In this document: piece after piece, positions 27,148-36,068 of the stretch | How the letters are laid out: each line of letters starts with the position of its first letter | Numbering within the stretch: position 1 is the stretch's first letter | Assembly (NCBI GenBank): GCA_043585095.1 | Contig: CP121321.1 | Location: 1,302,001-1,366,000 of the forward strand | DNA length: 64,000 nucleotides | Reading direction: 5' to 3' | Origin: JANQIO01 sp043585095 | Lineage (GTDB): Bacteria > Pseudomonadota > Gammaproteobacteria > Pseudomonadales > Halieaceae | Made by a program: the position numbers and the translations under genes | Notes under the pieces: model-generated | What the model was told of the DNA's origin: nothing | Seen by the model: only the letters and a program-made list of their open reading frames with translations | Database searches by the model: none

Positions 27148-27571
27148 TCGAAAGCAGGTTTTTAAGGGCGGCTGTGAGTGCGGCGCGATTACGCTGACGC
27201 TCGACCTGGCGCAAGAAGACAGCGTGCCGCGTGCCTGCGAGTGTGTTTTCTGTGCGCCCATGGGCAACGCTTTTATCGGCGGTGGCAATAGCAGGCTTAC
27301 GGTACGACAAAAGCACCCAAAATTGGTTTACGCGCATACGTTTGCAACCGCTACGGCAGACTTCATGCACTGCGGCCTTTGCAATAGCCTTGTGTACGTT
27401 GTCTCGAATATTGACGGGAAGGATTTTGCGTTGGTGGCCCGCGACGCTCTCGAGAACGCTGAACTGCCAGCAGCCGAAGTTGTCAGCTTCCAGGGAGAGA
27501 CGCTAGAGCAGCGCCTGAGCCGGCGAATGACCACCTGGATTACAGCGCTGGAGGTGATAGATGCTGAATGA
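27140..27571 (+). CDS. GFA/CENP-V domain zinc-binding protein
   Basis: A 143-residue protein with cysteine spacing of the glutathione-dependent formaldehyde-activating (GFA) family: GGCECGAITL, ACECVFC and MHCGLCNS, seven cysteines suited to two zinc sites. The family includes Gfa and many uncharacterised proteins, and glutathione dependence cannot be assumed. Translation is likely coupled to rarD (8-bp overlap) and to the following lipoprotein gene (11-bp overlap). Confidence 0.8.
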   Translation: MNDRKQVFKGGCECGAITLTLDLAQEDSVPRACECVFCAPMGNAFIGGGNSRLTVRQKHPKLVYAHTFATATADFMHCGLCNSLVYVVSNIDGKDFALVARDALENAELPAAEVVSFQGETLEQRLSRRMTTWITALEVIDAE

Positions 27572-28268
27572 AGAAATTGCGGTGCTAAAAATTGCTGCAG
27601 TTGCGATGGTGCTAGGTGTTTTGCTGGCCGTTCAGGGTTGCGCGACCCAACAAAAAGGTGAGCCCGGCGTCACCGGGGATGCAGCGGCCGCCGCGGTCGA
27701 TGGGGGTGCGGCTAAAACGCTGGTTTATGAGTGTGGTGATACCGATGTCGTTGCGCGTGTCACCGGCGAGACGATGGTGTTGCACTTGCCGGACGATTAC
27801 AGAGCGCTCGCCAGAGTGCGCAGTGCGTCCGGTGCGCGCTATGAAGAGAGTGATCTAACCTTCTGGATCAAAGGCCGGGAAGCGATGTTGCAGCAGGGCG
27901 AGAAGCGCTATCCAAACTGCATTTTGAATCCAGAGAGAGCGCCCTGGGAGGAGGCGCGGCGGCGGGGCGTGTCTTTCAGGGCGGTTGGGCAGGAGCCCGG
28001 CTGGGTACTGGAGATACAGCCCGGCAAACACATGCTGCTCGATGCGGACTACGGCGCTTTACGTGTGTTGCTGCCCGCTCCGGAGGCCGAGTTGACTGAA
28101 GCCGGAGAACGCTACGAGATCATCACTGAAAAGCACAAAATGCGGGTCGATATTCGGCTTGAAAGCTGCGCGGACACCATGTCTGGAGCGGTATATCGAA
28201 ATCAAGTGACAGCGACGCTCGATGGCCGAGTGTTTAACGGTTGTGGTGATGCTCTTGAGCCGCTTTAG
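27561..28268 (+). CDS. lipoprotein with MliC-like and COG3650-like domains
   Basis: A 235-residue protein. Its signal peptide ends in a lipobox (LAVQGC, Cys near residue 27), so it should be lipid-anchored. Residues about 50-115 (VYECGDTDVVARVTGETMVL, ending RYPNC) match the MliC/C-type lysozyme inhibitor fold with its paired cysteines. Residues about 130-235 (SFRAVGQEPGWVLEIQPG ... LESCADTMSG ... FNGCGDAL) match the COG3650 domain often fused to it. A role in lysozyme resistance is inference. Last gene of the TauE-rarD-GFA group. Confidence 0.82.
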   Translation: MLNEEIAVLKIAAVAMVLGVLLAVQGCATQQKGEPGVTGDAAAAAVDGGAAKTLVYECGDTDVVARVTGETMVLHLPDDYRALARVRSASGARYEESDLTFWIKGREAMLQQGEKRYPNCILNPERAPWEEARRRGVSFRAVGQEPGWVLEIQPGKHMLLDADYGALRVLLPAPEAELTEAGERYEIITEKHKMRVDIRLESCADTMSGAVYRNQVTATLDGRVFNGCGDALEPL

Positions 28269-28450
28269 ATTGTTAATTTATTTTTTATGAAAACGCTATA
28301 ACATATTGAAAAATATAGTTATTAAATTTTAATACTTTGCACCAATTCTGGGCGTACGTAGGCGGTTCAAAAGGGCGTTAAGGCTTGTTAGAATGCCGCG
28401 CCCGCCTCTGGGCCAGCCCTTCAACTATTTACAAATCGGTACCGACATCC

Positions 28451-30250
28451 ATGGAAATCAACAAGCCCGACGTGATCAGCCCCGAACTCGAGAAATGGGT
28501 GGCCGAAATGTCCGCTCTTTGCCAACCGAAAGATATTTATTGGTGTGATGGCAGCCAGGAAGAGTACGACCGTCTCTGTGCTGAACTGGTTGATGATGGC
28601 GTGTTTATCCCCCTGAACGAGGAAAAACGCCCGGGTAGTTTTCTGTGCCGCTCAGACCCCCGAGACGTAGCGCGGGTCGAAGACCGCACATTTATTTGCA
28701 GTGAGAACGAAGCCGCGGCGGGCCCCACAAACAACTGGATGGATCCTGCAGCAATGCGCGAGACGATGACGCCCTTGTATGAAGGCTGCATGCAGGGCCG
28801 TCGTATGTACGTTATTCCGTTCATGATGGGTCCCGGTGGCGACATTTCCCAAATAGGCGTTCAAGTTACAGATTCCGCCTATGTCGTGGTCAATATGTAT
28901 ATCATGGCGCGCATCGGACATCAGGTTTTGGATGCTTTGGGCGACGGCTTCTTTATTAAGTGTGTGCACTCTGTTGGGTACCCGTTGACAGAAGGCCGCG
29001 AGGACGTAGCCTGGCCCTGCGACGTGGAAAATCGTTACATCGTCCACTTCCCCGAGGATCGAGTGATCTGGTCTTATGGCAGTGGCTATGGTGGCAACGC
29101 TCTGCTCGGTAAGAAGTGCGTCGCCTTGCGTATTGCTTCGGCGATGGCGCGCGACGAGGGCTGGATGGCCGAACACATGATGATCATGGGTTTGGAAAGT
29201 CCTACTGGCGAGAAAACCTATATGGCGGGCGCTTTCCCTAGCGCCTGCGGCAAGACCAATCTGGCGATGCTGATTCCGCCCGAAGGGTATGAAGGGTGGA
29301 AAGTGTGGACGGTCGGAGACGATATCGCATGGCTGAAGCCCGGCGAAGATGGCCGGCTTTACGCAATCAACCCTGAGGCTGGCTTTTTCGGAGTAGCGCC
29401 TGGAACCTCAGAAAAATCCAACCCATCGGCGATGCGCTCAATCGCCAGGAATTCTATTTTTACCAATGTCGCGCTGACAGACGATGGTGATGTTTGGTGG
29501 GAAGGAATGACCGAAGAGACGCCGACACATCTTATCGATTGGCAGGGTAATGATTGGACGCCAGATAGCGGTCGACCCGCGGCGCACCCCAACGCACGGT
29601 TTACAGCCCCGGCATCACAGTGTCCCTGTATGGACCCTGCCTGGGAAGATCCTCGCGGCGTGCCCATTAGCGCGTTTTTGTTTGGTGGCCGCATGAGCAC
29701 AATGTTCCCTTTGGCCTACGAGAGCAAAAGCTGGGAGCACGGCGTCTACCTGGCCTCGACGATGGGTTCAGAAGCCACCGCTGCGGCAGAACATCAGGCG
29801 GCGATTCGCCGTGATCCAATGGCGATGTTGCCTTTCTGTGGCTACAACGTGGCTGCCTATTGGGAGCATTGGCTGTCGATGGCAGAGCACGTTACTAAGC
29901 TGCCGCTGATTTATCGCGTAAATTGGTTCCGTAAAGATGCCGATGGCAAATTCATGTGGCCGGGGTTCGGTCAGAACATGCGGGTTTTGCAGTGGATTGC
30001 CGAGCGTGCACAGGGCCATGCCAACGCGCAGGAAACGCCATTGGGCCTATCGCCGACCTATGACGACCTCAACTGGGAAGGGCTTAATTACAGTCGCGAA
30101 CAGTTTGATGCCTTGATGGCGGTCGACCCCGAGAAGCTGCTTGCCGAGTGTGAGGAGCAGGCTGACTACTATGCGTCGATAGGCAATGTTCCTGAGGCGC
30201 TGGAATCGCAACTCGCCAACACTGCAGATAAAGCTCGCGAGGCTGCCTGA
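28451..30250 (+). CDS. pckG: phosphoenolpyruvate carboxykinase (GTP)
   Basis: A 599-residue GTP-type PEPCK that converts oxaloacetate to PEP for gluconeogenesis. It has the GTP-PEPCK P-loop GAFPSACGKTNLAM, the metal-binding KVWTVGDDIAWLK, and FGGRMSTM. The ATP-type enzyme common in enterics is unrelated in sequence. ATG 28451 (MEINKPDVISPEL) is preferred to the start at 28385. A 182-bp AT-rich leader precedes it. The gene has no obvious operon partners. Confidence 0.96.
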   Translation: MEINKPDVISPELEKWVAEMSALCQPKDIYWCDGSQEEYDRLCAELVDDGVFIPLNEEKRPGSFLCRSDPRDVARVEDRTFICSENEAAAGPTNNWMDPAAMRETMTPLYEGCMQGRRMYVIPFMMGPGGDISQIGVQVTDSAYVVVNMYIMARIGHQVLDALGDGFFIKCVHSVGYPLTEGREDVAWPCDVENRYIVHFPEDRVIWSYGSGYGGNALLGKKCVALRIASAMARDEGWMAEHMMIMGLESPTGEKTYMAGAFPSACGKTNLAMLIPPEGYEGWKVWTVGDDIAWLKPGEDGRLYAINPEAGFFGVAPGTSEKSNPSAMRSIARNSIFTNVALTDDGDVWWEGMTEETPTHLIDWQGNDWTPDSGRPAAHPNARFTAPASQCPCMDPAWEDPRGVPISAFLFGGRMSTMFPLAYESKSWEHGVYLASTMGSEATAAAEHQAAIRRDPMAMLPFCGYNVAAYWEHWLSMAEHVTKLPLIYRVNWFRKDADGKFMWPGFGQNMRVLQWIAERAQGHANAQETPLGLSPTYDDLNWEGLNYSREQFDALMAVDPEKLLAECEEQADYYASIGNVPEALESQLANTADKAREAA

Positions 30251-30314
30251 GCGCAGGCTTTACTGAACGCAACCCAGGTCGCGCCGCGGCCCATTCCCAT
30301 ACCGCTGCTTGTGC

Positions 30315-30328
30315 TTGACGCAGGTCAA
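30315..30328. promoter_or_regulatory. FNR/Anr-like operator upstream of interrupted ompW gene (site 1)
   Basis: TTGAC-GCAG-GTCAA is a perfect 5-4-5 dyad close to the FNR consensus TTGAT-N4-ATCAA. It lies about 138 bp upstream of the ompW start at 30460. ompW is FNR-controlled in E. coli, and an FNR-type regulator is encoded at 41720-42499. Confidence 0.65.
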
Positions 30329-30363
30329 GTGCACTCGACCCCGCTCTCGACTCCTGCCGCGCT

Positions 30364-30377
30364 TTGACCTCGGTCAA
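30364..30377. promoter_or_regulatory. FNR/Anr-like operator upstream of interrupted ompW gene (site 2)
   Basis: TTGAC-CTCG-GTCAA is a second 5-4-5 dyad. Its centre is 49 bp from that of site 1, and it lies about 83 bp before the ATG. A pair of such sites suggests oxygen-dependent control, although the distance to the transcription start is unknown. Confidence 0.65.
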
Positions 30378-30459
30378 GCGCGCTGTTTTAACACTGTTGC
30401 AATGTTGCAGCCTGCAACTGTTCATCGCAATAACAGCATCAAAACAACAGGAGTGAAAC

Positions 30460-31164
30460 ATGCTGATTCGCAATACTTTGCTGGCCATGGTGGCCGGTGC
30501 ATCTCTGGCGTCATTACCCGTTCAAGCCTACGAGCAGGGCGATTGGATAGTGAGACTGGGCGCGGCTAATGTTGATCCAGACAGCAGCAGTGACCGAATC
30601 GATGTGGCTGGGCTGGCGGAGCTGGATGGCGTCAGCGTTGATGACAACACCTAGCTTGGCATCACCGCTTCATACTTTTTAACCAGTAACTGGTCAATTG
30701 AGTTGCTGGCGGCAACGCCCTTTGAGCACGATATCAACGTTAACGGTACGCCGTTGCAAGCGGGCTCAACCAAGCACTTGCCGCCAACGCTAACGATTAA
30801 CTGGTATCCGTTAAGTGATAAAGGGTCGGCTTTCCAACCCTATATTGGCGCTGGCATCAATTACACCTATTTCTTTGATGAAGAGGTGGATGGTGATCTT
30901 GAAGGTGCGCTGGGTGTCATCACGGAGCCCGTTACAGGCGTAACCGACCCGGTTGCGGCAGACCTCGATCTGGATGACTCCTGGGGCGTTGCCCTGAGGG
31001 CAGGCTTTGATTACAACTTGAGTGAGAACTGGGCTATCAACGCGGGCGTCTGGTGGATTGATATTGAAACCGAGGCCACCGTATCTACTGCCCTGGCGGA
31101 TGTGCAGTTCGACGTTACCATTGATCCTTGGGTCTACATGGTGGGCGTAGCCTACCGCTTCTAG
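30460..31164 (+). pseudogene. OmpW-family outer-membrane protein gene interrupted by an in-frame amber codon
   Basis: Read as one frame this encodes a complete OmpW-type protein of about 234 codons. It has a signal peptide (LLAMVAGASLASLPVQAYEQGDWIVRLG), an IELLAATPFEHDI segment, FQPYIGAGINYT, and the C-terminal YMVGVAYRF. Codon 65 (30652-30654) is TAG. Canonical OmpW reads NTQLG here, so a single CAG-to-TAG change explains the break; the frame is otherwise intact on both sides. It could be a recent pseudogene, a sequencing error or readthrough. A paralogue follows at 31337, and two FNR-like sites precede it. Confidence 0.88.
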
Positions 31165-31199
31165 GGCGTATCTCCTGGAAATAGCTTCAAAGCTTGCAG

Positions 31200-31236
31200 G
31201 TGATGTCGGCAGAGTTAATCTGCTCGCCGGCATCAC
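31200..31236 (+). terminator. possible weak terminator hairpin after the interrupted ompW gene
   Basis: GTGATG-T-CGGC (31200-31210) pairs with GCCG-G-CATCAC (31226-31236) around a 15-nt loop, followed only by ATTTCT. The stem is good but the T-tract is poor. Confidence 0.35.
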
Positions 31237-31336
31237 ATTTCTCATGTCGCTACTGCGCTTTTCGATACATCGAATTCGGTCACGCAATTGTCATATTGTG
31301 CAGGTAAGTTTCATCTGTAGATAACGATGACTTCTT

Positions 31337-32029
31337 ATGCGCCCCATCATTTCTACCGTTGTTTTCGCCGCAGGTTTGTCGCTTTCTCCGCTGCTCGCAG
31401 CAGAGCAAGGTGACTGGATTGTTCGCGTTGGGCCAACCAACGTCAGCCCAAACAGCAGCTCCGACCCTTTTGATATAGCCGGGCTTGCACAGCCAGAGGT
31501 TGAAGTTGATGACGCCTGGGCGCTGGGTTTTAGTTTGAGCTATATGGTGACCGATGTTTTCGGACTGGAGCTATTGGCAGCGACGCCCTTCACTCACGAT
31601 ATCGATATCGATGGCGCTGATATCGCGGCGGGGGAAACCCAGCATTTGCCGCCGACCTTAACTGTCAACTGGTACCCGCGCGGCGGCAAAGAGGGTTGGC
31701 AGCCTTATCTGGGGCTTGGCGTTAATTACACCACTTTTTTTGGTGAAGACATTGATAATGAGCTAGAGACTGCGCTGGGCGTGATAACTGAGCCACTGAC
31801 CGGGCGTACAGACCCGATTCGCTCAAATTTACGCCTTGAGGATTCATGGGGTTGGGCAGCACGTGCGGGTGTTGATATTCCGCTGAGCGAAAAATGGTCA
31901 GCTAGCGCATCCATGTGGTATTTGGATATCGGTACCGAAGCCGAAATTATCAATGCGCTGGGGACTTTCAAAGCGGATGTCGACATAGACCCCTTCGTCT
32001 ATATGGTTGGTGTGTCCTATACGTTTTGA
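31337..32029 (+). CDS. OmpW-family outer-membrane protein
   Basis: A 230-residue intact paralogue of the interrupted gene upstream. The signal peptide is about residues 1-21 (FAAGLSLSPLLAAEQGDWIVRVG). It has LELLAATPFTHDI, WQPYLGLGVNYT and the C-terminal strand YMVGVSYTF ending in Phe. The family forms eight-stranded barrels that pass small hydrophobic molecules. Where the interrupted copy has the amber codon this one has Ala (DDAWALGF), so it is diverged there. No FNR-like dyad was seen in its own upstream region. Confidence 0.92.
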   Translation: MRPIISTVVFAAGLSLSPLLAAEQGDWIVRVGPTNVSPNSSSDPFDIAGLAQPEVEVDDAWALGFSLSYMVTDVFGLELLAATPFTHDIDIDGADIAAGETQHLPPTLTVNWYPRGGKEGWQPYLGLGVNYTTFFGEDIDNELETALGVITEPLTGRTDPIRSNLRLEDSWGWAARAGVDIPLSEKWSASASMWYLDIGTEAEIINALGTFKADVDIDPFVYMVGVSYTF

Positions 32030-32059
32030 GTGGTTCGCAAGACGAATCTGTGCAATTGA

Positions 32060-32088
32060 AAGCGGTGCCGATGGCGCCGCTTTTTTTT
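32060..32088 (+). terminator. rho-independent terminator
   Basis: AAGCGGTGCC / GGCGCCGCTT forms a 10-bp stem with one T-G pair and a GAT loop, followed by eight T in total. It lies 31 bp after the OmpW stop. Confidence 0.85.
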
Positions 32089-32202
32089 GATCGCTTTCCC
32101 GTTGTAAGGATCGCGCGCTTATGAGCGTGGCTCCCTAAGAGCACACATGTATGGGAGCCGCTTTGCGGTGATTAGCCTGGCACTTTACTTGTGCTTGTGG
32201 GG

Positions 32203-32994
32203 TTACCCATGAGCGTGCTCGTCAGGATGATTTGAGCTTGTGTCATCCTGCTGCTCAGGCGCGGGCGCATGCTGGGAGTGGAGATGCCCGTCGTGTGCGC
32301 CGTCGCTGTGGCTGCTATGGTCACCGTGGCCGGCGTGCGAGATAGCAATCCACGCCGTCCAAACTCCAGCCACAATCAGTAGAACACCTGCCAGGGCACG
32401 TAGCTTCGGTTTGCGCAGTACCGCCGTTAGTCGCTGTGCTGCCAGGCCTGTGGCTAGCATGGCCGGCATGGTGCCCAGTCCGAATAAGCCCATTAACATG
32501 GCAGATTCTGCAACGCTGCCAGCCGTTGCCGTCCAGGCAAGTGCAGTGTAGATCAAGCCACAGGGCAGGAAGCCCCAAAACAGACCCACTATCACCGCGT
32601 CTTGATTTGCGGTGATGGGCATATGCCGTTGCGCCATAGGCTGAATGCGACGCCACAGTGTCTGCCCGGCGCGCTCCAGCCAGATCAGGCCGGGCCACCA
32701 GTTGGCAACGCTCAACCCCATACTAACTAACAAAATCCCGGATAGGACGCGTAGTACGGGTAACGCCATATCGTACAGCCCGGTAAAGCCGGCAGCGATA
32801 GCTCCCAAACCAGCACCCAGAAGGACGTAGGTGGTGACGCGCCCCAACTGAAACAGCAGGACCAGTAGGCTGCGCTGCTGGCCTTCTGTGCCTAGACCCA
32901 GAGCTGCGGAGATGCCGCCACACATTACCAGGCAATGGCTGCTGCCTAACAGGCCGAGCGTGAACGCTGCGAGCGGAGCGGGGTCAGTCGTCAT
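32203..32994 (-). CDS. TauE/SafE-type membrane protein of the cbb3 cluster with His-rich tail
   Basis: A 263-residue protein (a GTG at 33000 would add two residues) with six or so helices. The first block, LGLLGSSHCLVMCGGISAALG, and an internal FLPCGLIYTALAWT are typical of the TauE/SafE-like gene that follows ccoS in many proteobacteria and is thought to assist metal handling for cbb3 oxidase. The last ~45 residues are a soluble tail with many histidines (SHAGHGDHSSHSDGAHDG, HPDEHAHG), a likely copper or other metal-binding sequence. Its start overlaps ccoS by 11 bp. Confidence 0.82.
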   Translation of the reverse strand: MTTDPAPLAAFTLGLLGSSHCLVMCGGISAALGLGTEGQQRSLLVLLFQLGRVTTYVLLGAGLGAIAAGFTGLYDMALPVLRVLSGILLVSMGLSVANWWPGLIWLERAGQTLWRRIQPMAQRHMPITANQDAVIVGLFWGFLPCGLIYTALAWTATAGSVAESAMLMGLFGLGTMPAMLATGLAAQRLTAVLRKPKLRALAGVLLIVAGVWTAWIAISHAGHGDHSSHSDGAHDGHLHSQHAPAPEQQDDTSSNHPDEHAHG

Positions 32995-33154
32995 TATCAC
33001 TCGGTTTGCGCTCCTGTCGATCGTCCATGAGGATTCGCCATGCTTCTTTGTCGAGATCGTCGTACTGACCGTTATTGATCGCCCACAGCAGCAACTTTAT
33101 GGCAACAATGCATAACACGAGCGCGATGGGTATAAGAATGAAAAGACTTTCCAT
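32984..33154 (-). CDS. ccoS: cbb3-type cytochrome oxidase assembly protein CcoS
   Basis: A 56-residue protein (MESLFILIPIALVLCIVAIK..., WAINNGQYDDLDKEAWRIL). It has one N-terminal membrane helix and the conserved NGQYDDLDKEA segment of CcoS, needed for cofactor insertion into cbb3 oxidase. It starts 3 bp after the ccoI stop and overlaps the TauE-type gene at its 3' end, completing the ccoGHIS order. Confidence 0.92.
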   Translation of the reverse strand: MESLFILIPIALVLCIVAIKLLLWAINNGQYDDLDKEAWRILMDDRQERKPSDNDD

Positions 33155-33157
33155 GGG

Positions 33158-35590
33158 CTATTTTAGTCTCAGGCTGTTGAGCACCACCAGTAAAGAACTC
33201 GCGCTCATGCCTAGCGCTGCCGCCCAGGGCGGAATCAGGCCAGCCGCTGCCAGCGGCACAGCGCTGCCGTTGTAGGCCAGCGCCCACGCCATGTTCTGCC
33301 AAATAACTCGGCGGCATTGTCGCGCGGTCTCAAACGCTGCACTCAATGGCAAAAGCTTGTTGCTGAGTAGGATCCCATCGGCGCTGGACTTCGCCAGATC
33401 GGTTGCCTGATTAACCGCGAACGCGCAATCTGCGGCGGCAAGTACCGGTGCATCGTTAAGCCCGTCGCCAATCATGGCAACTCGCTTCCCTTGTTCTTGC
33501 AATGAGCGTATATGGTCGACCTTGTCCGCTGGTGACATCCCGTAGTTCACCACATCGATACCCAGCGCATGTCCCAGCCCGGGTCCTGCGGGAGACGAAT
33601 CGCCTGTTAGGAGCTCAACGCATAGCCCCTGTGCCTTTAACGCTGCAATCAGCTCAGCAGCATCAGTTCTGGGTGAGTCTTCGAGTGCAAACCACGCGAG
33701 CAGCGATTTACTGGTGGCGAGCCCGATCCAATGATCTGGCGAGTCAGGCGGGTAGGGCAGCTCCGCGCAGATTTCGCTGAGAAAGGCGTGGCCACCTATC
33801 GCTATCTCCTGTCCCTGGATGCGTCCGCGAATACCTCGTCCGGGAATAACCTGTGTCTCTGTTAATCCTGCAGCCGGTGCAATACTCGCAAAAGCCTCAG
33901 CAATAGGGTGATTGCTCTGTTGCTCCAGGGCGGCGGCTAAGTTCAGGGCTGGCGGCAACACGCTGACTGTGCCAGAGGTCTGGTCGAACGGCACAGGGGC
34001 GCTGTCTAACTCCTCATGTTGTTTGATTCGAAAATGGCCTTTTGTGAGCGTGCCGGTTTTATCAAAAATGACATGACTTATGCCGGTGAGATTTTCTAAT
34101 GTATTTTCACCGGTCAGCAACAAACCGCCACGGCGCAGGCTGGATGTGGCCGCGGTTATCGCTGTGGGGGTGGCCAGAGCCAGAGCGCAGGGGCAGCTTA
34201 CCACCAGCACCGATAGCGTGATCCAGAACGCCTGCTCGGGTGCGGTTATTGTCCAGTACACGGCAACCGAGCTCGCCACAATCAGCAGCACACCGACAAA
34301 TCGCGCCGCGACGCGATCGGCAAGTTGGGCGAGCCGGGGCTTTTGCTCGCTGGCGGTTTGCAGTAACTCCAGCATTACCGATAAGCGGCTGTTTGCCGCG
34401 TCAGCCAAAACGCTCACTTCCAAAGTGCCTTCGGTGAGCAAGGTGCCAGCTGACACCGGGTCTCCTACGCTGATCGGGCGGGGCATTTGCTCGCCGGTAA
34501 AGGCAGCTTCATCAACAGCGCCCGAGCCCTGTTCTACTCGACCGTCCGCGGGGAAAACCTCCCCGGTGCGCACTAGCAGGCGGTCGCCGCTATGCAGGTC
34601 CCGGGTAGCGACGTTGTGCCATTGCTGTTCTGACCAGCGCAGCGCCGAGATGGGCAGCAGGCTCTGTAGGTCGGTTTGGCGCAGCACTTCGCGTCGTCTA
34701 ATCTGTCGCTCGAGATAGCGACCGAGCAGCAGAAAGAAAGTAAACATGGCGATGGAGTCAAAATACACTTCACCAGTGTTGCGCAGAGTGGCCCAAAGAC
34801 TCGCGAGGTAGGCAAGTCCTATCGCCAGCGCAACAGGTAAGTCCATGACCAGCCGTGCGTGTCGCAGATTGACCCAGGCATTGCGAAAGAAGCTTCTTGC
34901 GCTGTAAAACACCACAATGCTGGCAATGATCAGGCTCACCCAGCGCATCAAGCCTCGATACTCTGGGGCAATGCCCTGAATATCGCCGGCGTGCAAAGCG
35001 ATACCGAACATGCCCACTTGCATCATCGCTAACCCGGCAACGGCAAGCTGTCGCAAGGCATTGCGCTGCTCGTCTTCTATGAGCGATACGGCGTGCTGTG
35101 ATTGCCAGGGGTGTGGGTCGTAGCCGAGCTGGACCAGTCGCTGGAACAGCTCACTGGGGGCGACATGGCTTGGGTCGAACTCTACGGTCAGCGTTTGGCG
35201 CGCCAGGCTAACGTTAGCGTTGCGAAAGTGGGGCTCAGCTCCCAGCGACTGCTCTATTAACCAGGTGCAGGCGGCGCAGCTAACGCCCCCCAACAGAAGC
35301 TGCGCGCGTTTCCAGCCGTCATCGAGTTCGTTAATGAAGACCGCTTGCGCGTCCGCTTGGTCGTAGCTGCGGTAGGCATTCTGGCTTTCAGGTGGGGCAG
35401 GGCGTTCGTTAACCGCTGTGCGCAAGCGGTAAAAGGCATCCAGGCCACTGCCGGCTATCAGTGATGCCACGGCCTCGCAGCCTGGGCAGCACATTGGCTG
35501 TTCCACGCCGTTGATCACTGCGTTGTAGTGACTGCCCTCGGGCACCGACTCACCGCAGTGGTAGCAAGGCCTGAGTCCCTCAGTCGACAT
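33158..35590 (-). CDS. ccoI: copper-translocating P-type ATPase for cbb3 oxidase assembly
   Basis: An 810-residue P1B-type ATPase. The N-terminus has cysteine motifs CYHCGES and MCCPGC, then a heavy-metal domain with GVSCAACTW. There are eight membrane helices with the metal-site CPC (VVSCPCALALATPTA), phosphorylation DKTGTLT, and hinge GDGLNDAPVLAAAD. By family this is CcoI/FixI, which supplies copper to the CuB centre of cbb3 oxidase. It overlaps ccoH by 11 bp. The long N-terminal cysteine region is normal for CcoI rather than CopA. Confidence 0.96.
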   Translation of the reverse strand: MSTEGLRPCYHCGESVPEGSHYNAVINGVEQPMCCPGCEAVASLIAGSGLDAFYRLRTAVNERPAPPESQNAYRSYDQADAQAVFINELDDGWKRAQLLLGGVSCAACTWLIEQSLGAEPHFRNANVSLARQTLTVEFDPSHVAPSELFQRLVQLGYDPHPWQSQHAVSLIEDEQRNALRQLAVAGLAMMQVGMFGIALHAGDIQGIAPEYRGLMRWVSLIIASIVVFYSARSFFRNAWVNLRHARLVMDLPVALAIGLAYLASLWATLRNTGEVYFDSIAMFTFFLLLGRYLERQIRRREVLRQTDLQSLLPISALRWSEQQWHNVATRDLHSGDRLLVRTGEVFPADGRVEQGSGAVDEAAFTGEQMPRPISVGDPVSAGTLLTEGTLEVSVLADAANSRLSVMLELLQTASEQKPRLAQLADRVAARFVGVLLIVASSVAVYWTITAPEQAFWITLSVLVVSCPCALALATPTAITAATSSLRRGGLLLTGENTLENLTGISHVIFDKTGTLTKGHFRIKQHEELDSAPVPFDQTSGTVSVLPPALNLAAALEQQSNHPIAEAFASIAPAAGLTETQVIPGRGIRGRIQGQEIAIGGHAFLSEICAELPYPPDSPDHWIGLATSKSLLAWFALEDSPRTDAAELIAALKAQGLCVELLTGDSSPAGPGLGHALGIDVVNYGMSPADKVDHIRSLQEQGKRVAMIGDGLNDAPVLAAADCAFAVNQATDLAKSSADGILLSNKLLPLSAAFETARQCRRVIWQNMAWALAYNGSAVPLAAAGLIPPWAAALGMSASSLLVVLNSLRLK

Positions 35591-36068
35591 TGCTGGTGAC
35601 TGGAGGCACGGTCAGTACACCGTCGAGCCGCCAGTCAGCGGATTGCTCGATTCCAACGGCGGGTTCGAGCTGCCAAAGCCACCTTTGCGAGCCGCTTAGC
35701 GTCAGAGGCGCGCGGTAGACTCCGGGATTAATCTGCGCCAGCTGTAGCTGCTTGTCAAAGTTGGCGTCCATAGGGTGAGAGACGATAAGTGATAGCGCTG
35801 CAGGGCGAGCGTCTCCACTCAGTTCGATTTCGAGAACCCGCTGATCAAAGCGCAAATCGGCATGCAAACGTAAGTATTCAGCTCGCCGCTGTTTGTCTAA
35901 CTCTCGATTAATGGCCAGCCCCTCTTTGTAGTAGTCATCGGCTACTACAGAGTCGGCATTGTGCGCGGCGATCCACCAGGTTGTCAGGCCCGCTACGACG
36001 ACTACGCCGGGCAGGCCAAATAGAAACCAGGGCCAAAATTGACGGTACCAGGGTGTGGTATCCATCAT
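35580..36068 (-). CDS. ccoH: FixH/CcoH family assembly protein
   Basis: A 162-residue protein with one N-terminal membrane helix (about 10-33, FWPWFLFGLPGVVVVAGLTTWW) and a periplasmic domain containing the FixH marker VVADDYYKEGLAINRELD. CcoH is needed for stable assembly of cbb3 oxidase. The start overlaps the ccoG stop (ATGA) and its end overlaps ccoI, indicating tightly coupled expression. Confidence 0.93.
   Translation of the reverse strand: MMDTTPWYRQFWPWFLFGLPGVVVVAGLTTWWIAAHNADSVVADDYYKEGLAINRELDKQRRAEYLRLHADLRFDQRVLEIELSGDARPAALSLIVSHPMDANFDKQLQLAQINPGVYRAPLTLSGSQRWLWQLEPAVGIEQSADWRLDGVLTVPPVTSNVD

Noticed and set aside
28348..28367. An rRNA gene
   Set aside because: Only a 20-nt match with an internal gap is present; flanking sequence is AT-rich and unlike rRNA.
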